Shown: positions 11,301-23,109, counted from the stretch's first letter. The stretch is 64,000 nucleotides of DNA from Allolobophora icterica (GCA_963556255.1 OY744605.1:9479873-9543872), one strand, 5' to 3'. Notes: generated from the letters alone by a model not told the origin. Numbers and translations: made by a program.

Positions 11301-11985
11301 CTAGGAGTTGTAAGGCGCCCTTGTAGCGGGATGGCCGCGTTACGGACCGTATAAATTGTTGTTATTATTATTATTTATTATTATTATTATGGTCACACCT
11401 GTTAAGCGCACAGGTTAACAATCGTCCATCATTCCTGAGATGGAGTTAGAAGAGAATCGGCAACTTCTGTTTAGCAACAGAAAAAAAGACACATCATTCC
11501 TGGGATCAAGTTAAAGAACCTGTCATTCCTGTTAAAAGAAGAACTCCGAAAACAACAGTCATTCCTTTGTTGCACTGAATCACACGCGTCATTGTCGTCG
11601 TCATCATCGTCGTAGTTGTCGACATCGTCATCATTATCATTATTTTACACGTCTACCAATAGTTGTGCTATTGCTTACCTCGATTGAAACGGAGCCTGTG
11701 GAACTGGCGACGATTGTAAATCACGCAGCGGATTCACACAAGCACGTAATCCCAGTAAAACAATTCCTAATCACGTGGTTGAGGATTCCGTGGCGGAAAG
11801 AGAGGAAGATTGAGGACGAAGAAGAGGATAGAGGACATAGGGGAGGGGATGTTCCGCACGCAGCATTCTTTATGTCACCCGTATAATTCTAGTCTTTCGG
11901 GCGATTTCCTCGGCGCAGCACAAATAAGCCAAATAACATCTATCGGATATTCGCACACTTATTTATACCATCAAACCATATTTTC
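11301..11985. other. No recognised gene; short (TTA)n and (ATC)n tracts
   Basis: Contains an imperfect tta run near 11360, diverged copies of the minisatellite at 10495, and a cgtcgtcatcat tract near 11590. No coding feature. Confidence 0.5.
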
Positions 11986-11989
11986 TCTC

Positions 11990-12260
11990 CTTGTAGCCGT
12001 CTGTCCGTCTGTCTGTCTTTCTGTCAGTCCGACTGTCTCTTTGTCAGTCTCTCTGTCTGTCTGTCTTTCTGTTGGTCTGTATGTCTCTACGTTCGTTACT
12101 CCATGTGCCTCTACGTAAGTCTGTACGTTCATCCGCTGTCCTATCTAACTCCTTGTCCTTTCGCGCGCCTCTCTCTCTCTCTCTCTGTTCGTCTATCTGT
12201 CTGTTAGTCTATCTCTCTGTCCTCCGTCTATCTGTCTATCTGTTTGTCAGACTCTCTTTG
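11990..12260. repeat. Imperfect (GTCT)n tract
   Basis: Tetramer gtct/gtcc repetition with interruptions and a (ct)n core near 12171. Confidence 0.8.
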
Positions 12261-12599
12261 TGACGAACGAAACAAATCCTGTGGCTGTGGATGTGGGCGT
12301 GTACCTGTTCTGCGCTTAGTCCGTCATTCCTTCACGTCTTCCGTTCTCTCTCTCTGTCAGTCGAACGGAATACCAGCTGAGACCTGACTCTTCCGCCACT
12401 CGTCAACTTTCTCCGGACGTCTGCGACTGCGACGGTTCTGCTGGTCGACCGACAGACCGTCCGACCCATCGGCCGCACTCATCTCGCCCTGGCTGTCCGC
12501 CCGTAGTCATCGGCTCAACAGACTCACGTCAGACTCTTTCCTTTGTTACGGCTCGTTGACGCATACCACCGACCACAGCTGCTGTCGTCATGTTGTTTC

Positions 12600-12775
12600 A
12601 AGTCTAATCTAATCTAAACTAATACGATCTAATCCTATCCAATCCAATCTGATCTGATCCAATCTAAACCAACCCAACCCAACTCACCCCAACCCAACTC
12701 AACCCAACCCAACCCAACTCAACCCAACCCAACTCAACCCAAACCAACCCAACTCAACCCAATCTAATCCAATCT
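12600..12775. repeat. Pentamer satellite, second locus
   Basis: aaccc, aactc and aatct words like those at 2140-2700. Confidence 0.8.
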
Positions 12776-12887
12776 GTTCTAAAACCTTACCCCTGCCAGC
12801 ATGCCCGCATGGAGCCCATGTAAACAGGACCTACGTTCCAATATAGAACCCATATTCTCATACGAGACACTATAGATCCCATATGGA

Positions 12888-13121
12888 GACTGGCGGCGTT
12901 CTTGTTTGACAGGTGGGGGGGGGACAATTTAGAACTGACCTGGTCAAAAAAGAGTTTTGAACTGATCTGCTCAAAATAGAGGTCCAAAAAAATTTGTGCC
13001 GCTCATGCGCGAAAAAAGTGTTGACCTTTTAATGTGAGGAGGGGTGACAAATGCATGGTGTGTCCCCCACTCTTAAAAGTGGGGTATTGTTCCCCTTGAC
13101 CCCCCCGGATCGCCGCCCATG
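12888..13121. mobile_element. hAT-like MITE, short copy of the 57.5-kb family
   Basis: Flanked by the octamer catatgga on both sides (12880-12887 and 13122-13129). Ends gactggcggcg and, inverted, catgggcggcg. The interior is homologous in the opposite orientation to the 376-bp element at 57500-57875, which also has a perfect 8-bp TSD. Confidence 0.8.
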
Positions 13122-13136
13122 CATATGGATCCCATT

Positions 13137-13503
13137 CAGTGTTTAATCTAGTCCCCCTCTTCAGGGAGGGGAAACAAGGTTTCTGGGGGGACCAACGAAT
13201 TTACACAAGATTTTTTTCTTTAATTTCATCCATCTTGAAAAAGTTTCAGCTTTCCATAATTTCATCTTCTAAAAAGTTGATGACCTTTTTTAGTCCTTTT
13301 TCTACAGCAATTACTCTCTCACAAAAGGTTGATGACCTTTTTTATGAATTCATCTCTCTGGGGGGACATGTATCCACATGTATCCTGGGGGGGAATTTTC
13401 CTCCCCTTAAGGTCTCTACATTGTAATATTGCTGGCCTCTGGGGAGCAACATAAATCCTAGGGGGGACATTCCCCTCCCCAAAGACGTCTACATTAAACA
13501 CTG
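13137..13503. mobile_element. MITE with CAGTGTTTAAT ends, copy 1
   Basis: Ends cagtgtttaatctag and, inverted, cagtgtttaatgtag. gatcccatt stands directly outside both ends (13128-13136, 13504-13512), consistent with an 8-9 bp TSD. G-runs and gttgatgacctttttt words fill the interior. Confidence 0.8.
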
Positions 13504-13540
13504 GATCCCATTCAATGCCCATTTAAATGTTGGCAGTGAT

Positions 13541-13780
13541 CAGCGGTTTTCAAAAGGTGGTACGTCAGGTGTCACTACGTGGTAAGCGAAAAAATTCAAA
13601 ATGATTACATTCTTAAAATTATATATAAATTTTTTAATTTTTAAATATGTCTACCTACGGTTCTACGCTAACTGCAATGGGACTGCGCGCTCACATGTTG
13701 TTTTTTATTCGTTGTTTTTTTTACGCCAACATTTGATTTTTTACCTGGTGGTGCAATAAAATAAAGTTTGAAAACCGCTG
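13541..13780. mobile_element. hAT-like MITE, TSD not intact
   Basis: Ends cagcggttttcaaa and, inverted, cagcggttttcaaac, related to the terminus of the 7731 element. Flanking octamers (gcagtgat, accagtgt) do not match, so the target site has changed or one end lies elsewhere. Confidence 0.7.
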
Positions 13781-14325
13781 ACCAGTGTTTAATCTAGATA
13801 CCTTTTTGGGGGGGGGGAAATTCCCCCCTTCAGGATTTATGTTTCCCCCAGAGGCCAGCAATATAATAATGTAGAGACGTTTGGGGGAGGAAAATTCCCC
13901 CCCAGGATACATGTCCCCTAGGGTGTGTCTATAATTTGAAGTTTCAAAATTAATATCAGCCAGGTTGTTTTTGTGTTCCACCTTGAGAAACATTAACATT
14001 TGCCAAATTAGATGAAAATCAAAAGAGATTTAGAACTGGCGCAAAGCCCGGGAAAAATTACCACTTAGAAAACAATGTCATACAATATTCTCGAAGATCC
14101 AAACAATTTCAACACTTAAACATAAAAAATAAGGCAAAAGCAAACCAAGAACCTTCAGTTATTTGTCATTAAGCTTACTTGGTCTCTTTAATGCTTTTGG
14201 GAATCTATTTCGATGGTATTCAACCATTTGAAGAACAAATTGTTTCTCTTCCTCATTTCGAACCAGGGCTTCATTGAAGGACTGCATTAGAGCCACTCCT
14301 CTCTCCGCTAAATCGTTCGTCACTC

Positions 14326-16090
14326 TTAGGGCGTATATGATGTCTTTCGCCTCATTGAACGAATGCTCTGACTCCCATTGTTGCGGATCTCGATCAAGAA
14401 AAGCGTAATCGAATTTGAGGAGCTGGAAAAGTTTGATGGTAGAAGTGGTAAAAAAAAGTCGGATAGCGCTTTTGTAGATGGATCATGTATGGGAGGAAGC
14501 CTCTTTGGAGGTTCGTCGGATCCCTGATTGTTGCGCATGTTATAGACCATGCGCTGTTTTTCGCCGAAGGTGACTGAATCGTCAAAAAGGCTGAGGCCAG
14601 CCAAGGTCTCAGACAAATACCAAAGGTGTCGGGCCTTGGTTGTTGAATGGGAAACTGCTCTCTGAAAAGCCACATCTTAATTGCATAAACCGCACGTGCC
14701 GTCCAACGCGCGGTGAAATGCCCCTGGGTACCTGAACTTTATTCATTTCGGTGGAATTCCTCCTAGGAAAATGACTGTTAGTTCTAGTAGCTCTTCGTAG
14801 TCGTCTCTGTGGTATTCAGCATTCAGTTGCTGCAGTGGCTGTTAGGGCGACCTGTGAGACTTCCTTGTCTGGGTAAGTATGGATTGCCTTCAAGAATTGA
14901 AGATCGTTCCTTTGGGCTTCATTGGGTGATGTACAGGTGAACCAGTACTCTACGTAGGTTGCGGTCACAAAAAGTGAAACTCGAGGTAGATGATTCCACA
15001 TCTTTTGAGAGTAAGATTGTCGAGATGCCCTCTGGTGTTGTTGAATGGGAAACTGCTCTCTGAAAAGCCACATCTTAATTGCATAAACCGCACGTGCCAT
15101 CCAACGCGCGGTGAAATGCCCCTGGGTACCTGAACTTTATTCCTTTCGGTGGAATTCCTCCTAGGAAAATGACTGTTAGTTCTAGTAGCTCTTCGTAGTC
15201 GTCTCTGTGGTATTCAGCATTCAGTTGCTGCAGTGCGAAGGTGATGACATTCTCTCGAATTTCTTTGACTCTTTGTGCTGCGTCTTTATCCTCCATTGCT
15301 GTGCGATACTTGGTCTGATCGATTTGCGGCCAGAAGTCACGGAAATGACTGAAGAGTTCCAATTTTGGAGACCTTACAGAATCATGCAGTGAAAATACCT
15401 TTTCCAGAACAATTTCAGAAACATGATGTCGACAGGCAAGGTTCAAGGTTCAAGAGGTCTTTTCCTAATTCCCTTTTCCAGCTTGATGCATATGCCGCCC
15501 TTGCAACCCGTGTTACTCGCCGTTGTGTCGAAACACATGGCCACGATTCTGTCTTCCAATCCCCAACTTCTGATCTCGGCCAAACACGCATCTGCCATGA
15601 AGGCAGCAGTCCCGGATTGGAGTTTGGGGATGGCCAATAGTTTGGTCACATCCTTACCAGATACCACTATTGGAAGACGATCAACGCACACTCGTCCAGT
15701 TTCTGTAAAATCTGGCATGATCTTGCCGTCCCAATGGATAATAAGGTGAACCTTCGGATCGAAAGATTCACGAATCTCCGCTGCTAGGGCTGCACGGTTA
15801 TCCTTCCTTGCTCGATAGATAGCAGAAGGACTGATGATCAGCTCACCAGCTGGTGCTGCATATAGATTGGATGCAGCGAGAGCAGAGAAAACGTGAGAGG
15901 CATTCCTGCTGCTGGTTTTGGTACGATCTAGAGCTGCTGCAACATCACGGGTAACTACAGAGATTGTTCCCTTTCGCCGCTTTGGTAGTCCAGCTGACGT
16001 TGAAGGTTCTGGTTCTCTTTCTGAGCTATTTGATGACGCCTCTTCCTCGGATGATGTTGCCAACAGAGAAACCTCCGTCGCTACCGCCAT
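14326..16090 (-). pseudogene. RNase H-fold transposase-like gene, frameshifted and internally duplicated
   Basis: Three collinear minus-strand frames make one protein. The first (16090 to 15443) is Ser/Glu-rich at its N-terminus, then has IHWDGK, VDRLPIVVSG, IPKLQSGTAAF and CFDTTASNTG. The second (15446 to about 15070) starts with LACRHHVSEIVLEKVF. The third (about 15100-14820 then 14673-14326) has YAIKMWLFREQF and HLWYLSETLAGLSLFDD. Asp residues in WDGK and CFDTTASN plus CRHH look like a DDE/RNase H core with a hAT-like C-x-x-H. Matching uncharacterised proteins are, from memory, widespread in cnidarians and other invertebrates. A 7-bp tandem duplication at 15440-15455 coincides with the frame change, and a 200-bp duplication splits the C-terminal part. 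It cannot make a full protein as it stands. Confidence 0.7.
14638..15235 (-). repeat. 200-bp duplication inside the transposase-like gene
   Basis: 14638-14837 and 15036-15235 are almost identical (offset 398 bp; only a few differences such as gccgtcc/gccatcc). The extra copy interrupts the C-terminal coding sequence between the EVSQVAL and RHLWYLSE parts. Confidence 0.9.
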
Positions 16091-16789
16091 GCTTGCACGA
16101 TATCTTCATGGGCGAGGGAATTATTGTTGTAGACAGATTGCTCCGATCGGAAACCACGACATTATCTGATTGGCACAAACTCATTCGGGGATCAAACACA
16201 TAGGGGGCCTACTCTTACCAAGGGAGACAGCCACTCGCGTTAAATACCATGCCATTGATGCAGCACCAGGTGTCTCCTCTAGAAAACCACATTAGCTTAA
16301 TTAATTACTATAATCATGTTGAAGATCGAAAACACGAAGAACGGACATCGTAACGTCTAAAATTTTGGCCAAACCGAGACAGGTCACCGGGGTTCCTAAT
16401 TTCGGTCGCCTTGCGCCAGTCCTAAATGTTCAGCTATCGTGATATAATTTCGGATATGGCGTTTATGCGCTAATTGGCATGATAATTCGACCTGGCCGTT
16501 AAAAGATCTTTGAGTTAAAAAAATCATGTGCATCATAAAAACACCCTAATGTCCCCCCCCCCCCGAGAAGGTGAGTAATAGTTTTTTGAGAGATGAATTC
16601 CTAAAAAACGTCATCAACCTTTTTTCTTTTTTGAGAGGGTAATTCGTACAGGAAAAGTCTTAACAGTCGGACGAATGTCTAAAAAAACAGGTCATCAACT
16701 TTTTTGGAAGATGAAATGTGAAAAAGTCTCAAACTCTTTGAAGATGGATAAAATGACCAAAAAACCTAATCTAATCTCTTTTGATCCAA

Positions 16790-17079
16790 TTACTTCTATG
16801 GCGCCTTTATCATCTAAGACATAAGACGATTGTAGCGCCGAGTAAGTAATAATTGTAAACAAAATTCGCAGTCCATTGGGGGAAGCCAGGTCGAAATCCG
16901 GTAGATGAGGGAACTAGAGGCAGAAGCTCCCTCTGCTATAGACTGGCAGGCATACCCCTTGGGCACCCAGAGAAACTTGCGCAGGAGGCGCTAACCATAA
17001 AAATTGGGTAATTTCAAGGCAGCCTCATGTCGGATAAAATATTCAGATATTAATTCCAGGAGTGGGCAAGAGTTTCGTC
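16790..17079. other. No recognised feature
   Basis: Short intergenic stretch between the nested transposons and the SINE. Nothing supported. Confidence 0.4.
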
Positions 17080-17232
17080 TTGTGGGACTCGGTAGTCGAT
17101 TGAGAAGAGCGTTTGCCTTGTAACGCGGAGAGTACGGGTTCGAACCTCCTCCCCAGAGACGCTTATTCTGTAGGGACCTTGAGCAAGTCCTTCACACACA
17201 ATAACTCAGCGCCATCGACTGATGTTTGGTCA
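17080..17232 (+). mobile_element. tRNA-derived SINE copy
   Basis: Box A-like ggtagtcgattgag, box B gggttcgaacctcc, and the tail gaccttgagcaagtcc shared with the copy at 46-185. The 3' end runs into the (TTC)n tract, a common SINE tail arrangement. Confidence 0.7.
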
Positions 17233-17237
17233 TTAGA

Positions 17238-17652
17238 TAGTGGTTCTTCTTCTTCTTCTTCTCCTTCTCCTCCTCCTCGTCCTCCTCTTCCTCCTCTTCC
17301 TCCTCTTCTTCTTCTTCTTCTTCTTCTTCTTCGTCTTCCTCTTTCCCTTCTCATTCTCCTCCTTCTTTTTCTTCTTCTTCTTCTTCCTCTTCTTTTTCTT
17401 CTTCTTCTTCTTCTTCTTCTTCTTCTTCTTCTTCTTCTTCTTCTTTCTTCTTCCTCTTTTCCTTCTCATTCTCCTCCTCCTTCTTTTCTTTTTCCTCTTC
17501 TTCTTTTCTTCTTCTTCTTCTTCTTCTTCTTCTTCTTCTTCTTGTTCTTCTTGTTCTTCTTCTTCCTCCTCCTCTTTTCCTTCTCGTTCTCCTCCTCCTT
17601 CTTCTTTTCTTTTTCTTCTTTTTCTTCTTCTTTTCTTCTTCTTCTTCTTCTT

Positions 17653-17683
<31 letters not shown>

Positions 17684-18020
17684 TTCTTCTTTTTATTATT
17701 ATTCTTCCTCTTCCTCCTCCTCCTCCTCTTCGTCTTCCTCTTCCTCTTCCTCCGCCTCCTCCTCCTCTTCCTCTTCCTCTTCCTCTTCCTCTTCTTCTTC
17801 TTCTTCTTCTTCTTCATCATCATCTTCTTCTTCTTCTTCTTCTTCTTCTTTCTTTCTTCTTCTGCTTCTGCTTATCCTCCTCCTTCTTCCTTTTCTCCTC
17901 CTCATTCTTCTGCTTTTCTGTTTCTTTTCCTTCTTTTTCTTCTTCTTCGTTTCTCCTCCTCCTCCTCCTCCTCCTCCTCCTCCTCCTCCTCCTCCTTCTT
18001 CTTCCTCATTTTTCATCAAC
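17238..18020. repeat. 780-bp polypyrimidine (TTC/TCC)n tract
   Basis: Almost pure pyrimidine on the plus strand, built from ttc, tcc and ctt triplets with rare interruptions, ending in a perfect (cct)n run near 17952-17996. All long reading frames here (poly-Leu/Ser/Phe or Lys/Glu/Arg) are artefacts of triplet composition. Confidence 0.95.
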
Positions 18021-18317
18021 ATCATCAGCAGCATCATGAGGACAACGAAGACGACAAAAGAGAGCACTTTCACAACGCTGACACCGATATTAATTTCGGC
18101 ATCGTGTGTCAGCTTCCTCTTCCTTTCCAGAGTTGTCCGTTAATTGATACTCTGGGTGACGGTGAAAATGATTCCAAGACCGCCAAGGGACTAATTATGG
18201 CCCGGAGCATGACCGAGTAAGGCGAGAAGAGCTAAGTCCAGCGGAGAAGTTGTTTGTCTCTGTCCTCTGTCCCAATGCACGATCATTGTGTCCCATAATT
18301 GGCTGCATGCACGCAGA

Positions 18318-18570
18318 GCGAAATGTAAATGTTAATGTAAGCGTGAATGTAAATGTAAGCGTAAATGTAAGTGTGAATGTAAATTTAAATGTAAAGGTAA
18401 GTGTAAATGTAAGTGTGAATGTAAATGTAAGTGTAAGTGTAAGAGTGAATGTAAATGTAAGTGTACATGTAAATGCAACTGTACATGTAAATGTGAATGT
18501 GAATGTAATTGTAAAGGTAAGTGTAAATGTAGGTGTCAATGTAAATGTGAATGTAAATGGAAATGTTTAC
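18318..18570. repeat. Hexamer array (GTAAAT/GTAAGT)
   Basis: About forty 6-bp units gtaaat, gtaagt, gtgaat. Frames through it in all phases are repeat artefacts. Confidence 0.9.
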
Positions 18571-18615
18571 GTTTCCTATCGGGTGAGATCCATTACCACC
18601 GCTGCCCATTTGAAC

Positions 18616-19062
18616 CCAAATCAAATTGGCATTGTCAAAACAAAGACCTCGTGTAAAAATAAAGAGGCATTCCCCAAGTGGCATCGTCAACCCCAGGAAC
18701 CCGTGTAAATAGCACCGGACATTCCCCAATTGGCATCGTCAAACCCAAAAACTCGCATAAATAGCAAGGGGCATTCCCCAGTTGGCATCGTCAAACCCAA
18801 AAACTCGCATAAATAGCAAGGAGCATTCCCCAATTGGCATCGTCAAACCCAAAAGCTCGTGTAAACAGCATGGGGCATTCCCCAATTGGCATCTTCAAAC
18901 CAAAGAGCTCGTGTAAATGGCAAGGGGCATTCCCCAGTTAGCATCGTCAAAGCCATGAGCTGCAATAAAATTCAATAGAAAGGGGCATTCCCAATTGGCA
19001 TCATCAAACACAAGAAGACGGGTAAATAGCAAGGGGTATTCCCCATTTGGCATCGTCAAACA
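18616..19062. repeat. 52-bp minisatellite array
   Basis: The marker cattcccca recurs at 18668, 18720, 18772, 18824, 18876 and 18928, exactly 52 bp apart, then at about 18986 and 19037. Units contain ttggcatcgtcaaaccc and ctcgtgtaaatagcaa. One inverted unit lies at 19960-20015, beyond the transposon. Confidence 0.95.
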
Positions 19063-19070
19063 TGTGAGGT

Positions 19071-19951
19071 CATAGTTCGAGAATTCGCATTTTACGAATT
19101 TTAAGAATTTTAAAAATTCACGAATTTTAACGAATTTTAAAACTGCAGTTTTAAAATTCGTAAAAATTCGTAAAATAATAAAATAATAGAATTCTTTGCC
19201 ATGGCAACGAATTTTATTGTTTGTTTACCTTTTAACTCTTAAGCAAGTAAATGTCAATGTTATAGGCAATCAATCAGCCGTAAAAGCTGACTAGCAACAC
19301 AATAGTACTAAAATTCAGTTACTGTTCTACTTGGAGTCTTGAACTTCGATTTCTATCATAGTTGGGGTGTGTGACTGGGAGTGTCATTCAGCAGAACGAA
19401 AAACCACCAGTGCCCCATGCAGCTCCAGTGTCACCAGTCAGCCATGGTTAAAAAGGGTTAGCAACGTTCACCGAGGTGTGTCTTCTACTTCATCGTTCTC
19501 TGATTCTGAGTCAGGAACAGCACACTGCCCCCATTCGACTCTGGTTTCTGTATTTCGCCATGCAAATGCTCCCTAGTCCCGACAGAACAACCAACAAATT
19601 CCTTTTTGGATTACCCTTTCCTTCTCCTCCAAAATTACTACATACTTCCACTCTGATCCATATTCTTTCATCTTAAAAAAATTGGATTTAACTAAATTAA
19701 CTCGTTACGTAAAAACTTTTATATTGAATTTTACATAAAATTCTAAGCAGAAGCTTAACACAACAAATCATGACGCCAGCACATTTGCTGTTGTTGCTTA
19801 CGCTGTTATTGCAAAATCCACTGTCAATGTAAAAAAAGCCCCAACAATGGCCCAACGAATTTTTACGAATTTTTACGAATTTTAAAATAGACGAAAAATT
19901 CGCGAATTTTTACGAATTTTAAAACCGAAAGTCACGAATTCTCGAACTATG
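19071..19951. mobile_element. 881-bp hAT-like element with perfect 8-bp TSD
   Basis: Ends catagttcgagaattcg and, inverted, the same 17 bases. The octamer tgtgaggt flanks both ends (19063-19070, 19952-19959). Both subterminal regions are packed with acgaatttt words, which may be transposase-binding repeats. No transposase gene. Confidence 0.92.
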
Positions 19952-20204
19952 TGTGAGGTTTTGGGTTTGACGATGCCAAGTGGGGGATGCCCCTTGTTAT
20001 TTACACGAACTCTGCTTTCCCGTTTCAAGTTTGTCAAGCCGGAGTGAATTGGTTGCTCCTTTTGCACGCACCTCAACAATGCATCTATCTCTAACATATT
20101 CCCATTGGATCTGAGCATTGTCTTAGCTAGGGAATCTGTATGCTCTTTCTATAAACACTTGAAAACTGTTCCTTTCTGCTGGGGTTGAACTGGGAGCCTT
20201 TCTG

Positions 20205-20455
20205 ACTAGTTAACAATGAGGGGCGCTATGCAAATGGAATGAATAAATGAAGGAATGGACGAATGAATTAACGGAAGAATGAATGAATAAATTAGTGAAT
20301 TAATGAATGAATGGAGTAACGAACGAATGGATGAATTAATTAATTAATGATTTAGTGACGTAATGGAAGAATAAATGAATGAATGAATGAATGAATGAAT
20401 GAATGAGTGAATGAATGAATGAATGAATGAATGAATGAATGAATGAATGAATGAA
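20205..20455. repeat. (GAAT)n tract
   Basis: Increasingly perfect gaat repeats, ending next to a unique block (catcctatatgatcctgg) that is repeated at 21130 after a second (gaat)n. Confidence 0.9.
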
Positions 20456-20697
20456 TCATCCTATATGATCCTGGTGTACATTAAAATGGCTCTCCCATCA
20501 CACTAGTCACCGACCGCAGAATTACTCTTTCAAACATGACCCCCGCAGTGCATGGAACCTCTACAGATAGATTTCAGTGCATAGGGAAAAGCAGTGCGTC
20601 GGCGGACTATATTACTACTGCTGGGCAGACAGACGCAGGGTGTGATTTATGAAATTCATCCGCCAGCCGCCATATTGTTTTCGCGACTGCGAGTTAA

Positions 20698-20842
20698 TCC
20701 TTCCGTGCTGCGCCGGTGGATAATGTACTGGTCCGTCTAATTCCCATCGACGTGGAGGCAGTTTTCCATTTGCGCTGGAGCAACGACCAGAGAAACATTC
20801 CTACGGGTCCTCTTTGTCAAGTCCCCTTCAAATTAAAAGTTA
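20698..20842 (+). CDS. Candidate exon, unrecognised
   Basis: An open frame reading [17 protein letters not shown] then [14 protein letters not shown] ends at ACG followed by the strong donor-like gtgagt (20843). Composition is balanced, unlike the surrounding repeats. No in-frame ATG and no clear acceptor were found, and the neighbouring exons are not visible. I do not recognise the family. Confidence 0.28.
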
Positions 20843-20944
20843 CGGTGAGTCCATGCAGAGCGGTGTGGAAGGAAGGAACGAGGCGTGCAGTCCCTGGGAA
20901 GGAAGGACGAAGGGAGGGTGGGAAAAATAGAGGGATGGAGTGAG

Positions 20945-21400
<456 letters not shown>

Positions 21401-21949
21401 AGTGAGGAAGAGAGGCAAGGAGGGACTGAGGGACGAAGAGACAGAGAAAGGGAGAGACGGACACACAGAGGGAGCGACGGAGGGAGAGAAAGAGGGAGGA
21501 AGGAATTAAGAATGGGATAGATGGAGAGATGGACAAGGTAGGAACAGAGGGACATAGGAATGGAAGGAGAGAGGGATAAAGAGACAGAGAGCGACAGAGG
21601 AGCAGTGAGAGCGACAGAATGTGGGGCAGAGGGAGGAACAGAGGGAGAGACATAGAGGAAGCGACCGAAAGATAGAGGAACGGAAAGAGGGAGGAATAGA
21701 GGGAAAGAAAAAGGGAACAGAGGGAGGAATAGGGAGAACAGAGGAAGGTTGCAGAGAGAGGGATAGGAGGGGATTAAGAGAAAGAAGGATGAAAGGAGGG
21801 TGGCGTAGCAGGGGCTCCATTGTCGGAAACAGTGGAAGAAGCTCAACAACATTATTCGCTGAGTGATTGAAGAAGCGAATGAACGAATTAGCAAGGGAAT
21901 TCCCTGGCGATCGAATAATAGACCAGGGTACGACGTCATAAAATAGCAC

Positions 21950-22240
21950 GACGTCAAGCAATACAGTTGAGTACAATAGGATAAAATGCAGCGCAGTACA
22001 ATGCAAAACAATACGACAGACACAATAGAATCGAATACAATTTTAATACAATACAATGGCATACACTACAGTGCAATACCTTACACTACAATAAAATACA
22101 ACACAGAAAATATGACGCAAACGACACAATAGAATACAATAGCCTACACTACACTACAACACGATGGTATACAGAACAATAGATTACAATAGAAGTACAG
22201 CAATTCATAATAAAACAACACATTGCAATAAAATGTATAT
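21950..22240. repeat. Degenerate (ACAAT)n pentamer tract
   Basis: Words acaat, aatac and caata recur with interruptions. Confidence 0.65.
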
Positions 22241-22264
22241 TATTAAGCGTTAAATATATTATCA

Positions 22265-22309
22265 TTGTCATTATCAATATTATTATTATTATCATTATTA
22301 TTATTATTA

Positions 22310-22375
<66 letters not shown>

Positions 22376-22580
22376 GGCCTATTATTATTATTATCATTAT
22401 CATTATTGTTATTATTACTGCTGAAATTATTATTATTATTATTATTACTATTACTATAACCACCGCCACCACCACCACCACCACCACCACCACCACCACC
22501 ACCACCACCACCACCACCACCACCACCACCACCACCAGTACTGCTATTATTATGGTTAATACTACTATTATGATTATCGC

Positions 22581-22650
<70 letters not shown>

Positions 22651-22680
22651 GTCATTATTATTATTATTATTAGCAGTATT
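22265..22680. repeat. Compound (ATT)n-(ACC)n-(ATT)n microsatellite
   Basis: (att)n flanks an internal (acc)n block at about 22460-22537. A homopolymer frame appears in every phase. Confidence 0.95.
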
Positions 22681-23109
22681 ATTAATTAGTAATTTACATC
22701 GCACCCATTACTAGAGGTCATATTCTGGATAATGACAGGTCCTGACTATGGCTTGTCTTTGATGCGCTATCATTTGATGGTATACGTACACTAATATCGG
22801 TGCTATTGAAATTACTAGTTAACAACTATTACAGTGTGTAGAGCATAGATGAGTATACAACGCGTACAAGTATATACATCCAGTCTAACAGAATCTAATC
22901 CAATCAAATGTCTAGATTTCTATAGCGCCGTTTCGAAATGCACAAGCATGGATATGTATAAATGATGTGTACAATTATCTCTAATCAAATCAAATCTAAT
23001 CACATTCTTTCGTACATAGTCAATCGTCACGCAGACAAACGCACAAAAGGACACGTAGGCGGACGCGCGCACACGAACACAAACACACGCAAGCACACAT
23101 ATATAGTAT

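Larger units (their letters stand above)
13919..16548 (-). mobile_element. 2.6-kb DNA transposon with transposase-like gene and perfect 8-bp TSD
   Basis: Ends are tagggtgtgtctat and, inverted, tagggtgtttttat. The octamer atgtcccc lies directly outside both ends (13911-13918 and 16549-16556), and it interrupts an older MITE copy, giving independent proof of the boundaries. A minus-strand transposase-like pseudogene occupies most of the interior. TAGGG ends and an 8-bp TSD fit hAT, but the encoded protein is not a standard hAT transposase, so superfamily membership is left open. Confidence 0.85.
13783..16765. mobile_element. MITE copy 2, split by a 2.6-kb transposon
   Basis: The left part (13783-13918) and the right part (16549 to about 16765) together match copy 1 (13137-13503) in reverse orientation: same cagtgtttaatctag end, aggatttatg, gaggccagcaat and gatgaattc...catcaacc blocks. 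They are separated by the element at 13919-16548. The expected right terminus is missing, so copy 2 is truncated. Confidence 0.75.

Noticed and set aside
17113..18220. Long open frames of poly-Leu/Ser/Phe or Lys/Arg/Glu on both strands
   Set aside because: They follow the (TTC/TCC)n triplet repeat in every phase; pure composition artefact.
18616..19062. CRISPR-like array (regular 52-bp spacing)
   Set aside because: Whole units are repeated with no unique spacers, and the context is a eukaryotic genome; it is a minisatellite.
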